Shown here: piece after piece, positions 35,578 to 42,961 of the stretch | How the letters are laid out: the number at the start of each line of letters is the position of its first letter | Position numbering within the stretch: position 1 is the first letter of the stretch | NCBI GenBank assembly: GCA_947470805.1 | Contig: CANIVU010000078.1 | Span: 1-42,961, forward strand | Direction of reading: 5' to 3' | Length of the DNA stretch: 42,961 bases | Origin: Acidobacteriota bacterium | GTDB taxonomy: Bacteria; Acidobacteriota; Terriglobia; Bryobacterales; Bryobacteraceae | The notes under the pieces: generated by a model | Told to the model about the DNA's origin: nothing | The model's input: the letters and a program-made list of their open reading frames with translations, nothing else | The model's database searches: none | Translations under genes and position numbers: made by a program

Positions 35578-36638
35578 TGAAAGTTCCCTTTTCAGCAACT
35601 AGCGCTCTGGCGGCCCTGGCGGCAATCTTTGTCGGTGGGCCCTTACCGGCATCCGCTGCGGATTCGCCGGTGGCGGCGCACTTCTACTACATGGGAGACA
35701 CACTCGCCCGTCAGTCGTTGGAGTCGCACCACGGATCTATGGGATTACTCTCCCCGGTGTGGTTTACCGTGGAGGTAAACGGAGCCTTGCACTCGACGGT
35801 GGACCGGAATTTAGTGCAATGGGCGGCTTCTCGGCAACTGCCTTTAATGCCGGTAATCGCCAATCGGGATTTCAAGCCGGAGGCAATTCAAGCTGCGCTG
35901 ACCCCGGCCGTACAGGATAAGTTGATTAGCGAACTGTTAAAAGCGGCGTCGGAGTTTCGTTTTCACGGCCTTGAGCTCGATTTTGAAGAGGTCCCACTTT
36001 CGCTCCGCGACTCCTATGCGCAATTCGTGACGCGGCTTGCCGGGGAATTACACAAGCGAGGGATGCAATTGGGCGTCGCGGTTCCGGCACCGCTCGGCCC
36101 GGGAACGCCGCCGTCAGCCGCTCAGCCGGTCTGGATTGCAAACGTCCGAGCGGCGGCCTTCGATTTTGCCCGGATTGGTCGAGCCGTCGATACGATGACG
36201 CTCATGACTTACGACGAATACACAGCCCCGGATCAGCCCGGTCCCGTGGCTGGATTCGCCTGGGTGGAAGCGTCCGTTCGGAAGGCACTGGAGTGGGTGC
36301 CGGCTCAGAAACTGCGGCTCGGGTTAGCTTTATATTATCGCCACTGGAGTGGTCCAAAGGTCAGCGAGGGTCCGTTCCCCGTCGCACGCGTCCTGGCCGC
36401 CAAGTCAGGAGTCAAAATGGCGTTCAACTCCCTTCACCGCGAAATGACATTCAGCTTTCAGGAGGGGGCCGTGCGCCACGTGGTTTGGTGCTCGGACGCC
36501 GCGAGCTTGGCGCAGCGGTTTGCATTGGTCTCGAAGTACAAACTCGGTGGATTTGCCGCCTGGCGGGTGGGGCAGGAAGATCCAAACGTGTGGGGGAAAG
36601 TTTTTCATCCGTTTCCGCGAAAAGGAGCAGCGCGTTAA
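35577..36638 (+). CDS. GH18-like periplasmic glycoside hydrolase
   Basis: 353 residues with a signal peptide (ending PASAA). Chitinase-like barrel features are: FHGLELDFEEVP, corresponding to the GH18 DGxDxDxE motif with D135 and the proton-donor E137 kept but the two outer aspartates replaced; QFVTRLAGELHKRGMQLGVA; the DTMTLMTYDEYTAPDQPGPV segment typical of SleL/YaaH-type GH18; and LRLGLALYYRHW. It would cleave or bind N-acetyl-glucosamine-type polymers. ATG 35577 shares its A with the preceding stop and has GAGGAG in front; GTG 35574 is possible. In PgaB a hydrolase domain is fused to the deacetylase; here the two functions are separate genes. It overlaps the next ATG by one base. Confidence 0.8.
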   Translation: MKVPFSATSALAALAAIFVGGPLPASAADSPVAAHFYYMGDTLARQSLESHHGSMGLLSPVWFTVEVNGALHSTVDRNLVQWAASRQLPLMPVIANRDFKPEAIQAALTPAVQDKLISELLKAASEFRFHGLELDFEEVPLSLRDSYAQFVTRLAGELHKRGMQLGVAVPAPLGPGTPPSAAQPVWIANVRAAAFDFARIGRAVDTMTLMTYDEYTAPDQPGPVAGFAWVEASVRKALEWVPAQKLRLGLALYYRHWSGPKVSEGPFPVARVLAAKSGVKMAFNSLHREMTFSFQEGAVRHVVWCSDAASLAQRFALVSKYKLGGFAAWRVGQEDPNVWGKVFHPFPRKGAAR

Positions 36639-37525
36639 TGAAGATCGAACGTATACACCGGCTGACTTTACTCATGTTGCCTTGGCTGGCCTTTTCGCCG
36701 GCCTCTCTCCATGCCGTCACATCGGCGTGGCTGGCCCCACAGACCCCGGTCGAGTTGCGTCTGAAGCAAACGATTTCGTCGGCCGATGCTCGCGTCAACG
36801 ACCGCGTCGAATTCGAGGTAACCGATGCAGTGAAGGTCGGCGACCTCGTGGTGATTCCTGCCGGAAGCCTGGCGTGGGGAATTGTCTCGGAAGCCTCTCC
36901 GCGAAGCCGCCTGATGAAGTCAGGCCGATTGGCGGTCAGTATCCGCGCGGTCTGCCTCGCTACCGGAGAGCGAGCCCCGTTGGTCGGTAGCCCCAGCGGA
37001 CAACGGCCCCGAGAAACTCGGGAGCGGGGTGAAGAACGCGACGACCCGGCGAACAACATCCTTGCTCTACCCGCGCTCCCTGTTCTGCTATTCGTTTACG
37101 GCAAGGACATAACGATGCAGGAGGGCCGAACCGCCACTGCATTCATCGCTCAAGGCATCAGTCTCGACGCCTCTCGAGTGGAAAACGGCGGGCCCAACAC
37201 CACCTGCGACCGGGACGCCACTGCGCCGGCTACCTCCGCCGATGGCTTGGAAATCTTATCTTCGGTCTCCATCCGGTCCGTGCCGCCGGGGGCGGAAGTG
37301 ACCGTGGATGGCCGCTATTTGGGCAATGCTCCTTCCACTTTACGGCTGCCGGCGGGAGATCATGTCCTGACCGTTACCGCCGCCGGCCACAAGACTTGGG
37401 AACGGCGGATCCATCTGACTCCGGGTGGCGACACGAACATCGCGGCCACGCTCGAACCGCGGCCGGCTTTGGTCCGGCCGTCGGCCCCGCCCCCTCCTTC
37501 GACAGATCCCGACGTGAAGCAGTAG
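36638..37525 (+). CDS. secreted PEGA-domain protein
   Basis: 295 residues with a signal peptide (LMLPWLAFSPASLHA). The middle (about 35-165) is a beta domain with PVELRLKQTISSADARVNDR and VVIPAGSLAWGIVSEASPRS, resembling beta-sandwich modules found beside PEGA in acidobacterial proteins; I cannot name it. Residues about 208-275 are a PEGA domain (SVSIRSVPPGAEVTVDGRYL, LPAGDHVLTVTAAGHKTWER), a surface module probably binding protein or sugar. The tail is Pro-rich. AAGGAG lies 10 bases before the ATG, which overlaps the GH18-like stop (TAATG). A longer open frame upstream runs through that gene and is rejected. Confidence 0.78.
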   Translation: MKIERIHRLTLLMLPWLAFSPASLHAVTSAWLAPQTPVELRLKQTISSADARVNDRVEFEVTDAVKVGDLVVIPAGSLAWGIVSEASPRSRLMKSGRLAVSIRAVCLATGERAPLVGSPSGQRPRETRERGEERDDPANNILALPALPVLLFVYGKDITMQEGRTATAFIAQGISLDASRVENGGPNTTCDRDATAPATSADGLEILSSVSIRSVPPGAEVTVDGRYLGNAPSTLRLPAGDHVLTVTAAGHKTWERRIHLTPGGDTNIAATLEPRPALVRPSAPPPPSTDPDVKQ

Positions 37526-37543
37526 CCGAGGATACGCACCGAA

Positions 37544-38188
37544 ATGGAAAAGAGTCTCATCCAATCGCCCCGTTCGCGGGAATTCTATCGCCGGCTGGTC
37601 GCAATTGTTCTCGTTTGCTTCCTGCCTGCGACCGTCTTCGCTCAGGACACATCCGCGCTGAGGCTCGCGGTGATTAGCGGCATGGGCGCCGTAAACGACG
37701 TGCGAAGTAATATGATCATCCCGACCATTGTCGAACTGCGCGACAATCGCGATGTTCCCGTCACCCGCGGCGCCGTGAACTTCCTGCTTCCGGAGTCCGG
37801 CCCCGGAGGCCGGTTTGCGGATGGTAGCAGGTCCTCGTTCGTGCTTACCGACCGGAACGGCCGCGCTTCGCTTACCGGATTTATTCCCAACCAGGTGGAG
37901 GGCCCGTTCCAGATTGCGGTGGAAGCATCTTTCGCCGGCAATTCGGTTCGCACCATGATCCGCCAGTACAACAACGCGTTTCCCGTCTCCACCTCCGCCA
38001 GGCAATCGGATTCTCCCCCCTCGGCAAGCCGGGGAGCCGGAAAGAGCCGCAAGATTCTGCCGACTCTCCTCGTGGCTGTTGCGGTCGCCGTCGGCGGAAT
38101 CGCCATGATTAAGAACCGCGGAAACGGCAACACTCCTCCCAACACGACCGTATCCATCGGTGGAGTGTCCGTCGGAGGGCCGCGATGA
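37544..38188 (+). CDS. exported Ig-like protein with C-terminal membrane helix
   Basis: 214 residues: N-terminal signal or anchor (about 17-33, LVAIVLVCFLPATVFAQ), a bacterial Ig-like (invasin/Big_1 type) domain (about 40-145: NMIIPTIVELRDNRDVPVTR, GGRFADGSRSSFVLTDRNGR, ASLTGFIPNQVEGPFQIAVE), a Ser/Arg linker, a second hydrophobic helix (about 172-188, LPTLLVAVAVAVGGIAM) and a Gly/Asn-rich end. Function not assigned. Big_1 domains act as stiff surface modules. It overlaps the next gene by four bases (ATGA), so it belongs to the same transcript. In Acidobacteria similar short proteins are found near secretion genes, but I make no claim from that. Confidence 0.72.
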   Translation: MEKSLIQSPRSREFYRRLVAIVLVCFLPATVFAQDTSALRLAVISGMGAVNDVRSNMIIPTIVELRDNRDVPVTRGAVNFLLPESGPGGRFADGSRSSFVLTDRNGRASLTGFIPNQVEGPFQIAVEASFAGNSVRTMIRQYNNAFPVSTSARQSDSPPSASRGAGKSRKILPTLLVAVAVAVGGIAMIKNRGNGNTPPNTTVSIGGVSVGGPR

Positions 38189-39156
38189 GCCATTGGAAGT
38201 GGTCCGCCGTGATTCTCCTGACCGGAGCCTTGCAGGCACAGATCCAAGAGCAGCGCTTGGTGGGTGGATATGTGCTCGATTCCCGCAGCGGAACGCTCCG
38301 TAGCGTACGCGGCATTCCCGGTGCCGCCAGGCTCGGCGACCCGGTCCCATTTCCTCAGGTCATTGCCCATGCCGCGGTGCGCAACGGACGCGCTGTCGTG
38401 ATCTCCGCCGAGGAGCCACCACTGGTTTCCGTACTCCGTCAACTCGATGCGCCAAGCCCGGACCTGATTCCGATTCTTTCCTCGATTGGGCCGGTCAGCC
38501 GCGTCTATCTGAATGCGCTGGCCACAACCGCGCTCCTCTACTCTACGGTCACCGAGTCCTTCCAGTTCGTAACCGGCCTCGACGGGCGGCCGGAACTCTC
38601 CAGTCCAATTCCGGCTTCAAATCTCCAGGGGAAGTTTCTGGGCGCCGCGGTGGCGGAATCGTGGGGGTGCGCGTTGCTGACCAGTTTTGATGACGAAGCC
38701 GGCTACCTGCAGCACGTTTGTGCCGGGTCTGGCCAGGTCGGGTTGATCGCCCGCTTACCCGGGGTACACCCCGCCGCAGTCGCTTGGTTTCAGAAGGATC
38801 AGGACGCCCTCATCGTCGACGAGGCCGCAAATGAACTCCTGGTGCTGCCGGGGTTCCTTTCCGGCGCGGCGCCAGTCTCTCTGGCCCGAGCAACCAGCGG
38901 CCTCGATTATCCCGTCGCGCTGCTGCCGCTTACCAGCACCGCCATCGCGGTGATGAATCGAGGGTCGGCTTCCCTGGTGATCGTTGATATCGGTCAGCCC
39001 GGCCAAAGCCGGCGAATTGAACTTCCCGAAACGCCGACGCGCCTGGATGTTCTGGATGGATCAGGTGCTCTGGCCTGCACGAGCATTGGCCCCGACCCGC
39101 TTCTCCTAGTCGATCCACGGCGGGATTATGCCGCTTTCTACGTACCGATGAACTGA
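38185..39156 (+). CDS. exported protein of unknown function, beta-propeller-like
   Basis: 323 residues with a signal peptide (MSHWKWSAVILLTGALQAQ). The body has a regular alternation of short strands and turns (YVLDSRSGTLRSVRGIPGAA, ALIVDEAANELLVLPGFLSG, AIAVMNRGSASLVIVDIGQP, ALACTSIGPDPLLLVDPRRD) that suggests about six propeller blades, as in surface or YVTN-like proteins. No catalytic motif is seen. It starts inside the end of the Ig-like gene and ends two bases before the ASH-repeat gene. The fold is an inference from the repeat rhythm. Confidence 0.7.
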   Translation: MSHWKWSAVILLTGALQAQIQEQRLVGGYVLDSRSGTLRSVRGIPGAARLGDPVPFPQVIAHAAVRNGRAVVISAEEPPLVSVLRQLDAPSPDLIPILSSIGPVSRVYLNALATTALLYSTVTESFQFVTGLDGRPELSSPIPASNLQGKFLGAAVAESWGCALLTSFDDEAGYLQHVCAGSGQVGLIARLPGVHPAAVAWFQKDQDALIVDEAANELLVLPGFLSGAAPVSLARATSGLDYPVALLPLTSTAIAVMNRGSASLVIVDIGQPGQSRRIELPETPTRLDVLDGSGALACTSIGPDPLLLVDPRRDYAAFYVPMN

Positions 39157-39158
39157 GC

Positions 39159-41315
39159 ATGCGCATGAGAGGCATTAGATTCAACAACTGTTATTTTGCG
39201 ATTTTCGCTGCGTTGCTGGCGGTTGCCGCCCCGGTGGCGGCTCAGCCTGCCGTTCCCGGATTCAGATTCGCCTTTCAATCGGCTGGCGGTCCCGCCGTCG
39301 TACTGGCGGACGGCGATACTATATCGTTCCCGGTCACGCCAGTCGGATCCTCCTCCGCCGTGACACTCGTCATCTCCAGCACCTTCAACTCGGCTTGGAC
39401 GGTGACTCGATCAACCACTAGTGGAACGGGCTTTGCCACCCTAGGCGGTACCATTCCAGTTCCGGCCAATAGTGCCGCGTCATTTCTCGTCAGCAGTACG
39501 CCCCCTTCGGTGGGTTCATTCAGCGGACGCCTATCTATCACCCTTTCGAATGCCGCCGGGGAGTCGAGGGATTTTTCCTTTGCACTGTCCTCCACTGGTC
39601 TTTCCGGAGTGTTGCTTAGTTATACTTTGAACTCCGGTAATCAGACGCTGCTCGCCGAGGTCGGATCCATCTCGTTTCCCGTAACGCCCATAAACACCGC
39701 GGCCAACGCCTTGTTCTCCGTCAGTAATCGAACCTCCGCCCCAGTCACTCTGAATTCGGTGCTGGTCTCTGGCGCCCAGTTCCGGACGGTCGGGCTTCCG
39801 CTACTTCCGTTGCAGATTGCCGCCGGCCAGGAAGTGCGGTTTACAGTCGCCTTCACACCCGAGGCCGCCACCGTCGCCAGTGGCACTCTCTTGCTCACCA
39901 TCGGTGGGAGCGTGACTTCGATTGGACTCAGCGGCCTGGGCGCCGGCCCGGTTCTCAGCTACGAGTTAGGCGTCGATTCGACTTTCATTACCATCGCCCC
40001 CGGCACCCCCATCTCCTTTCCCGATGCCGATGCCAATTCCGGCCAGAGCACGGTTACCATGCGGATTCAGAACTCCGGAAATCTTGCTGGACAGATCCCC
40101 GCAATCGCCAGTAGCAGTGTGAACTTCCAGTTGCTCGACTTGCCGGGTTTTCCGGCTACTATTGCCCCCGGTGCCAACCTTTCCATCCGCATCCGGTTCG
40201 CGCCTCGAAGTGCGGGCCGTTTAACCGGTACTCTCAGCATCGGAACCGCCGTCTTCCCTATGACAGGCATTGCGCTGGGTTCCAGTTTCTCGGTTACCCT
40301 GGTGACAACGAGCCAGCGAACCCCCATTCCCGTCGGCGGCAGCGCCACCCTTCCTAACACGGCGATCGGAAGCCGGCAGCCATTCGTCTTGGAAATTGCC
40401 AATGTCGGCAATCTGGAAGGGGCGCTTACAAGCCTTCGCCTGTTGGGTGGAGGATTCTCATTGACCCGCGCACCGTCTTTGCCCGTCACCCTCGCCGCTG
40501 GTGGATCGATTCAGTTGGAGGCGGTTTTTGCCCCGTCCATAACAGGAATTGTGAACGGATCCGTCATCGTTGAGAATCAGGGGTACGGCCTGATCGTAAC
40601 AGCCACTCCGCCTCCGCCGCTTCCCGAGTTTACCTTCACCAATGTTTCGCCGCGGATGTCCCCCTTGGTGCAGCCCGCCTTCGGTATGCAACTGGGTGCG
40701 CCGTATCCCTACGATCTCGAGGGCGTCCTCACGATTTCGTTCGATTCGAAGGAGTTAGGCGATGATCCGAACGTTCAGTTCATATCGGGCGCGCGATTCG
40801 TCTCCTTCCGGATTCCGGCGAACAGCACCCGGGCGGTCTTCCGTAACGGCGCGCAGACAGCCCCGTTCCAAACCGGCAGTATTGCCGGCACCATCACGCT
40901 ATCCGTAACCCTCTCGGTCGGGACTTACAACATGACGGCGGATGCGCCGCTGGCGTACAACATTACCATTCCGCCGGCAGCTCCTGTGATCTATTCTGTC
41001 GAGCTGCTTTCCCAATCGACCACCGGGGTAAATCTGATCATCAAGGGCTACACAACGGCGCGTTCGGTACAGAAGATATCGCTGGAATTCGCGCCGAACA
41101 TCGGCGCAATCTTGCAGACCACCGCCCTCTCCGCGAACGTGGAGGATACCTTCAAAACATGGTTCCGAAGTAGTGCGGGCCAGAGCTTCGGAAGCCAGTT
41201 CGCCCTCACCCTACGCCTGAACGTGGCGGGGAGTGTCGCCGCCATCAAGTCGGTGACAGTCAGTGCATCCAATGAAGAGGGATCTTCTGCGCCCAGTACG
41301 TTGGCGTTGAACTAG
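39159..41315 (+). CDS. large secreted protein with ASH (HYDIN-like) repeats
   Basis: 718 residues with a signal peptide (AIFAALLAVAAPVAAQ). From about residue 30 to 485 there are four or five Ig-like ASH/choice-of-anchor-D modules with a recurring pattern: ISFPVTPVGSSSAVTLVISS, ISFPVTPINTAANALFSVSN, ISFPDADANSGQSTVTMRIQ, ATLPNTAIGSRQPFVLEIAN, each followed by a 'PVTLAAGGSIQLEAVFAP'-type strand. A different C-terminal beta domain (about 490-718) closes the protein. This is likely an extracellular or periplasmic structural protein. It is the last gene of the exopolysaccharide operon; the IS3-family remnant begins directly after its stop codon. No sorting tag is seen at its end. Confidence 0.75.
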   Translation: MRMRGIRFNNCYFAIFAALLAVAAPVAAQPAVPGFRFAFQSAGGPAVVLADGDTISFPVTPVGSSSAVTLVISSTFNSAWTVTRSTTSGTGFATLGGTIPVPANSAASFLVSSTPPSVGSFSGRLSITLSNAAGESRDFSFALSSTGLSGVLLSYTLNSGNQTLLAEVGSISFPVTPINTAANALFSVSNRTSAPVTLNSVLVSGAQFRTVGLPLLPLQIAAGQEVRFTVAFTPEAATVASGTLLLTIGGSVTSIGLSGLGAGPVLSYELGVDSTFITIAPGTPISFPDADANSGQSTVTMRIQNSGNLAGQIPAIASSSVNFQLLDLPGFPATIAPGANLSIRIRFAPRSAGRLTGTLSIGTAVFPMTGIALGSSFSVTLVTTSQRTPIPVGGSATLPNTAIGSRQPFVLEIANVGNLEGALTSLRLLGGGFSLTRAPSLPVTLAAGGSIQLEAVFAPSITGIVNGSVIVENQGYGLIVTATPPPPLPEFTFTNVSPRMSPLVQPAFGMQLGAPYPYDLEGVLTISFDSKELGDDPNVQFISGARFVSFRIPANSTRAVFRNGAQTAPFQTGSIAGTITLSVTLSVGTYNMTADAPLAYNITIPPAAPVIYSVELLSQSTTGVNLIIKGYTTARSVQKISLEFAPNIGAILQTTALSANVEDTFKTWFRSSAGQSFGSQFALTLRLNVAGSVAAIKSVTVSASNEEGSSAPSTLALN

Positions 41316-42060
41316 AGCGAAACCTGACATAATCCAGGGGCGCTGGGAATTGTTCGGCAAACTCTTGGGGTGTCCGGTAATCCAGGCTGCTGTGCGGCCG
41401 CTCCTCGTTGTAGTACCGAAACCAACTCCGTGCCTTCGCTTGGGCGTCCCATAAGTGCTGAAACTGCGTCACTTTGATAAACTCCTCCCGAAGCCGGCCG
41501 TTGAAGCTCTCGCTATGCGCATTCTCAACCGGTTTCCCCGGCCGGATATGCACCATCTCGATCTTCTGTTCCGTGCACCAGGCCAAGAACCTGCGGCTGG
41601 TGAATTCACTCCCGTTGTCCATTCGAATCCGCTTTGGTTTACCGTGTTCCTCGATCGCTACTTCCAGTTTGTGAATCACCCTTCTGGCTGGCATCGACGT
41701 GTCTACCGACAACCGCATACAGGTGCGCGAGTACTGATCCACGACCCCGAAGAAACGCAACGTCTATCCATTCGTTGCCGCGTCAGGCACGAAGTCCATC
41801 GCCCATTCCTGATTGGGTTCCGGCAGTCGCACCAGCGCCACCGGCTGCCGATGAATCCGTTTCCGCTTCAACCTCCGCAGTGCCAGTCCCGCTGACTGAT
41901 ACATCCGGTGGATCTTCTTCTCGTTTAGAACCTAGCCCTCCCTGCGCAACAGCGTCCCGAGCCACCGGTACCCCAACCATTGCGCGCTCATCTCACCAGA
42001 TCGACAGTCGCGATTGTTCCAAAATCCTTTGCCGAAGTGCGGAATCGTCATCAGTGGCCC
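41316..42060 (-). mobile_element. IS3-family insertion sequence remnant (orfB transposase, disrupted)
   Basis: On the minus strand the integrase-type DDE transposase of IS3 elements can be read across 42060-41316: DDDSALRQRILEQSRLSIW, then a stop; WLGTLLRREG, a TAG where Trp is usual; VLNEKKIHRMYQSAGLALRR, EWAMDFVPDAATNG, another TAG; then an uninterrupted part with the first catalytic Asp (FFGVVDQYSRT), the second in RMDNGSEFTSRRF, the Glu in HSESFNGRLREEF, and the closing NEERPHSSLDYRTPQEF. At least three in-frame stops and a frameshift make it inactive. orfA and clear terminal inverted repeats are not found, so the element is truncated. It abuts the end of the ASH-repeat gene and marks the right edge of the compositional island. 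Boundaries are approximate. Confidence 0.88.
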
Positions 42061-42161
42061 CCGCCCTTGCTCGCTTTCCGGCTGAGCCAACAAAAGGGCC
42101 GGTCCCCCTTCGCCCTGCGGGCTTCGGGGGGCAAGCCCTGGAATCGCGTTTGGGAGGTGCG

Positions 42162-42701
42162 TTAGGCCGTGGGGCGGCGCTTCAGGAGGAAGAGCAGACC
42201 GGCGCCGGCGCCGACGAGGGCCATGGAGGCCGGTTCGGGGACGCCGGAGGTGTTGGGGACGTTGAAGGCGCCGTTGGTGCCGAAGTCGGAGTTGACGTTG
42301 GGCCCGGTGACCCAGTTGCCGTTGGGCAGAAGCTGGAAGCTGATGGGGTACTGGTTGGTGCCGACCGGGTTCGGGTTGCCCGCGCCGCCGAAGCTGGTGA
42401 AGGTTCCCTGGCCGTAGATGGCTAACGAAAGAGACGGGTTGTAGGTGTACGACGAACCGTTAAACAGAATGTTATTCACGTAGACGGAGGCGCTGGGGAT
42501 GTTGTAAACGATCCAATCCGAGTTGTAGCTGAAGGCGAAGGAGACGACGTTGTTGGACGTCGAGGCGGTGAGGGTGCCGAAGCCAAAGTCAGGGCAATCG
42601 GTGCAAGTGCCGGTGAAGTCGTAGGTCTGGATGAGAGGGACGGCCGGCAGGGTGGCGGCAAGGAACAGCGATAGCAAGCCGCATTGCAGTAGGTTTTTCA
42701 T
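42162..42701 (-). CDS. PEP-CTERM secreted protein
   Basis: A 179-residue exported protein with a signal peptide (MKNLLQCGLLSLFLAATLPA) and a PEP-CTERM tag at the end (GVPEPASMALVGAGAGLLFL then KRRPTA). The body is rich in Asn, Tyr, Ser and Thr (SNNVVSFAFSYNSDWIVYNI), with C-TDCPDFGFGTLTAS near its start, a beta-rich secreted domain of unknown function. ATG 42701 is chosen over an in-frame TTG at 42710 because it gives a standard leader and better spacing to GGAGAT upstream. It is divergent from the Tat-exported protein at the window end. Confidence 0.85.
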   Translation of the reverse strand: MKNLLQCGLLSLFLAATLPAVPLIQTYDFTGTCTDCPDFGFGTLTASTSNNVVSFAFSYNSDWIVYNIPSASVYVNNILFNGSSYTYNPSLSLAIYGQGTFTSFGGAGNPNPVGTNQYPISFQLLPNGNWVTGPNVNSDFGTNGAFNVPNTSGVPEPASMALVGAGAGLLFLLKRRPTA

Positions 42702-42733
42702 TTTTTGCAAGATCTCCGATAGGTGTGTTTTTT

Positions 42734-42750
42734 CCGGCGTGAGGCGCCGG
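42734..42750. repeat. small GC hairpin between divergent genes
   Basis: CCGGCG-TGAGG-CGCCGG has a 6-bp stem and is followed on the plus strand by a T-rich stretch. A weak terminator or leader structure; no assigned role. Confidence 0.35.
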
Positions 42751-42839
42751 TGTTTCTTATTTGCGGATCCAGAGGCGCGAATGGCGGGAAAACGGGGTCA
42801 GGAAAATGTTGGAGAATTTGGGGGGAGGGCGTTACGGAC

Positions 42840-42961
42840 ATGAATCAGGGATTCACGCGGCGGGAGTTTCTGGGGAGCGCGGCGTTGGGCGTGGCCGGGG
42901 CGGCGACTCCGTCGCGGCGGAAGTTGCGGGAGTTTGCCTATGGGGACGTACGACTGACCGA
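42840..42961 (+). CDS. Tat-exported protein, N-terminal part (perhaps GH127-like)
   Basis: The first 40 residues of a gene that continues past the window end. It starts at ATG 42840 behind a GGGAGGG site and encodes a twin-arginine signal (FTRREFLGSAALGVAGAA). The sequence after the signal, KLREFAYGDVRLT, resembles the start of GH127/DUF1680 beta-L-arabinofuranosidase-type enzymes, but too little is visible to be sure. Confidence 0.6.
   Translation, partial: MNQGFTRREFLGSAALGVAGAATPSRRKLREFAYGDVRLT

Noticed and set aside
36293-36637. N-terminal extension of the PEGA protein into the GH18-like gene
   Set aside because: The extension is out of frame with, and fully inside, the GH18-like gene. 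ATG 36638 is followed by a normal signal peptide and preceded by AAGGAG.

Overview
The window looks like a chromosomal piece of a GC-rich Gram-negative bacterium. It is most likely an acidobacterium of the Bryobacterales/Solibacter type. This is inferred from the mix of families: a very large carboxypeptidase-regulatory-domain TonB-type receptor, a DUF1549/DUF1553 + DUF1501 pair, PEP-CTERM secreted proteins, an ArsR-methyltransferase next to ahcY, and a lone terminase-like ATPase. No rRNA, tRNA or CRISPR was recognised.

Layout. (1) 1-6302: a partial LysR regulator faces gltBD (NADPH glutamate synthase). The spacer holds two LysR-type boxes and a near-consensus sigma-70 promoter, and that promoter moves the gltB start to 314. 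(2) 6294-12562: two secreted TPR proteins that overlap head to head, a 1143-residue TonB-dependent receptor, and a decayed second receptor. (3) 12620-17682: an overlapping operon of DUF1549/DUF1553 protein, Tat-exported DUF1501 protein, ECF sigma factor, RskA-like anti-sigma factor and a YkgJ-type cysteine-cluster protein. (4) 17679-21542: a frameshifted corA, a DUF4160/DUF2442 pair, an ArsR-methyltransferase regulator (SahR-like), a dyad operator and ahcY with a strong terminator. (5) 21543-23320: 35-bp tandem repeats and a frameshifted terminase-ATPase gene with an unusual N-terminus. (6) 23806-41315: a secreted PEP-CTERM protein, a tandem-CBM2 GH6-like enzyme and, divergent from it, a ten-gene exopolysaccharide locus. 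(7) 41316-42961: an IS3-family remnant, another PEP-CTERM protein and the start of a Tat-exported enzyme.

The most interesting part is the exopolysaccharide locus (27372-41315). Its first gene has the architecture of the enterobacterial cellulose-secretion regulator BcsE: an inactive KaiC/RecA-like domain, a receiver lacking its phospho-aspartate, and a degenerate GGDEF domain that keeps an RxxD c-di-GMP I-site. It is followed by a TPR + beta-barrel exporter (BcsC/PgaA/PelB-like), a processive GT2 synthase (PgaC-like), a 69-residue membrane protein, a membrane-anchored protein with a deacetylase-like fold lacking its histidines, a GH18-like hydrolase, and four exported proteins (PEGA, Ig-like, propeller-like, ASH repeats). 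All genes overlap or are separated by fewer than 20 bases. The locus mixes parts of the Bcs, Pga and Pel systems with accessory proteins I cannot assign.

Base composition is structured at a larger scale. The + strand is C-rich up to about 14.8 kb whichever strand is coding, G-rich from about 15.8 to 23.4 kb, and balanced across the exopolysaccharide region. This suggests a replication-type skew switch or a junction near 15 kb, and a compositionally separate island from about 23.4 to 42.1 kb.
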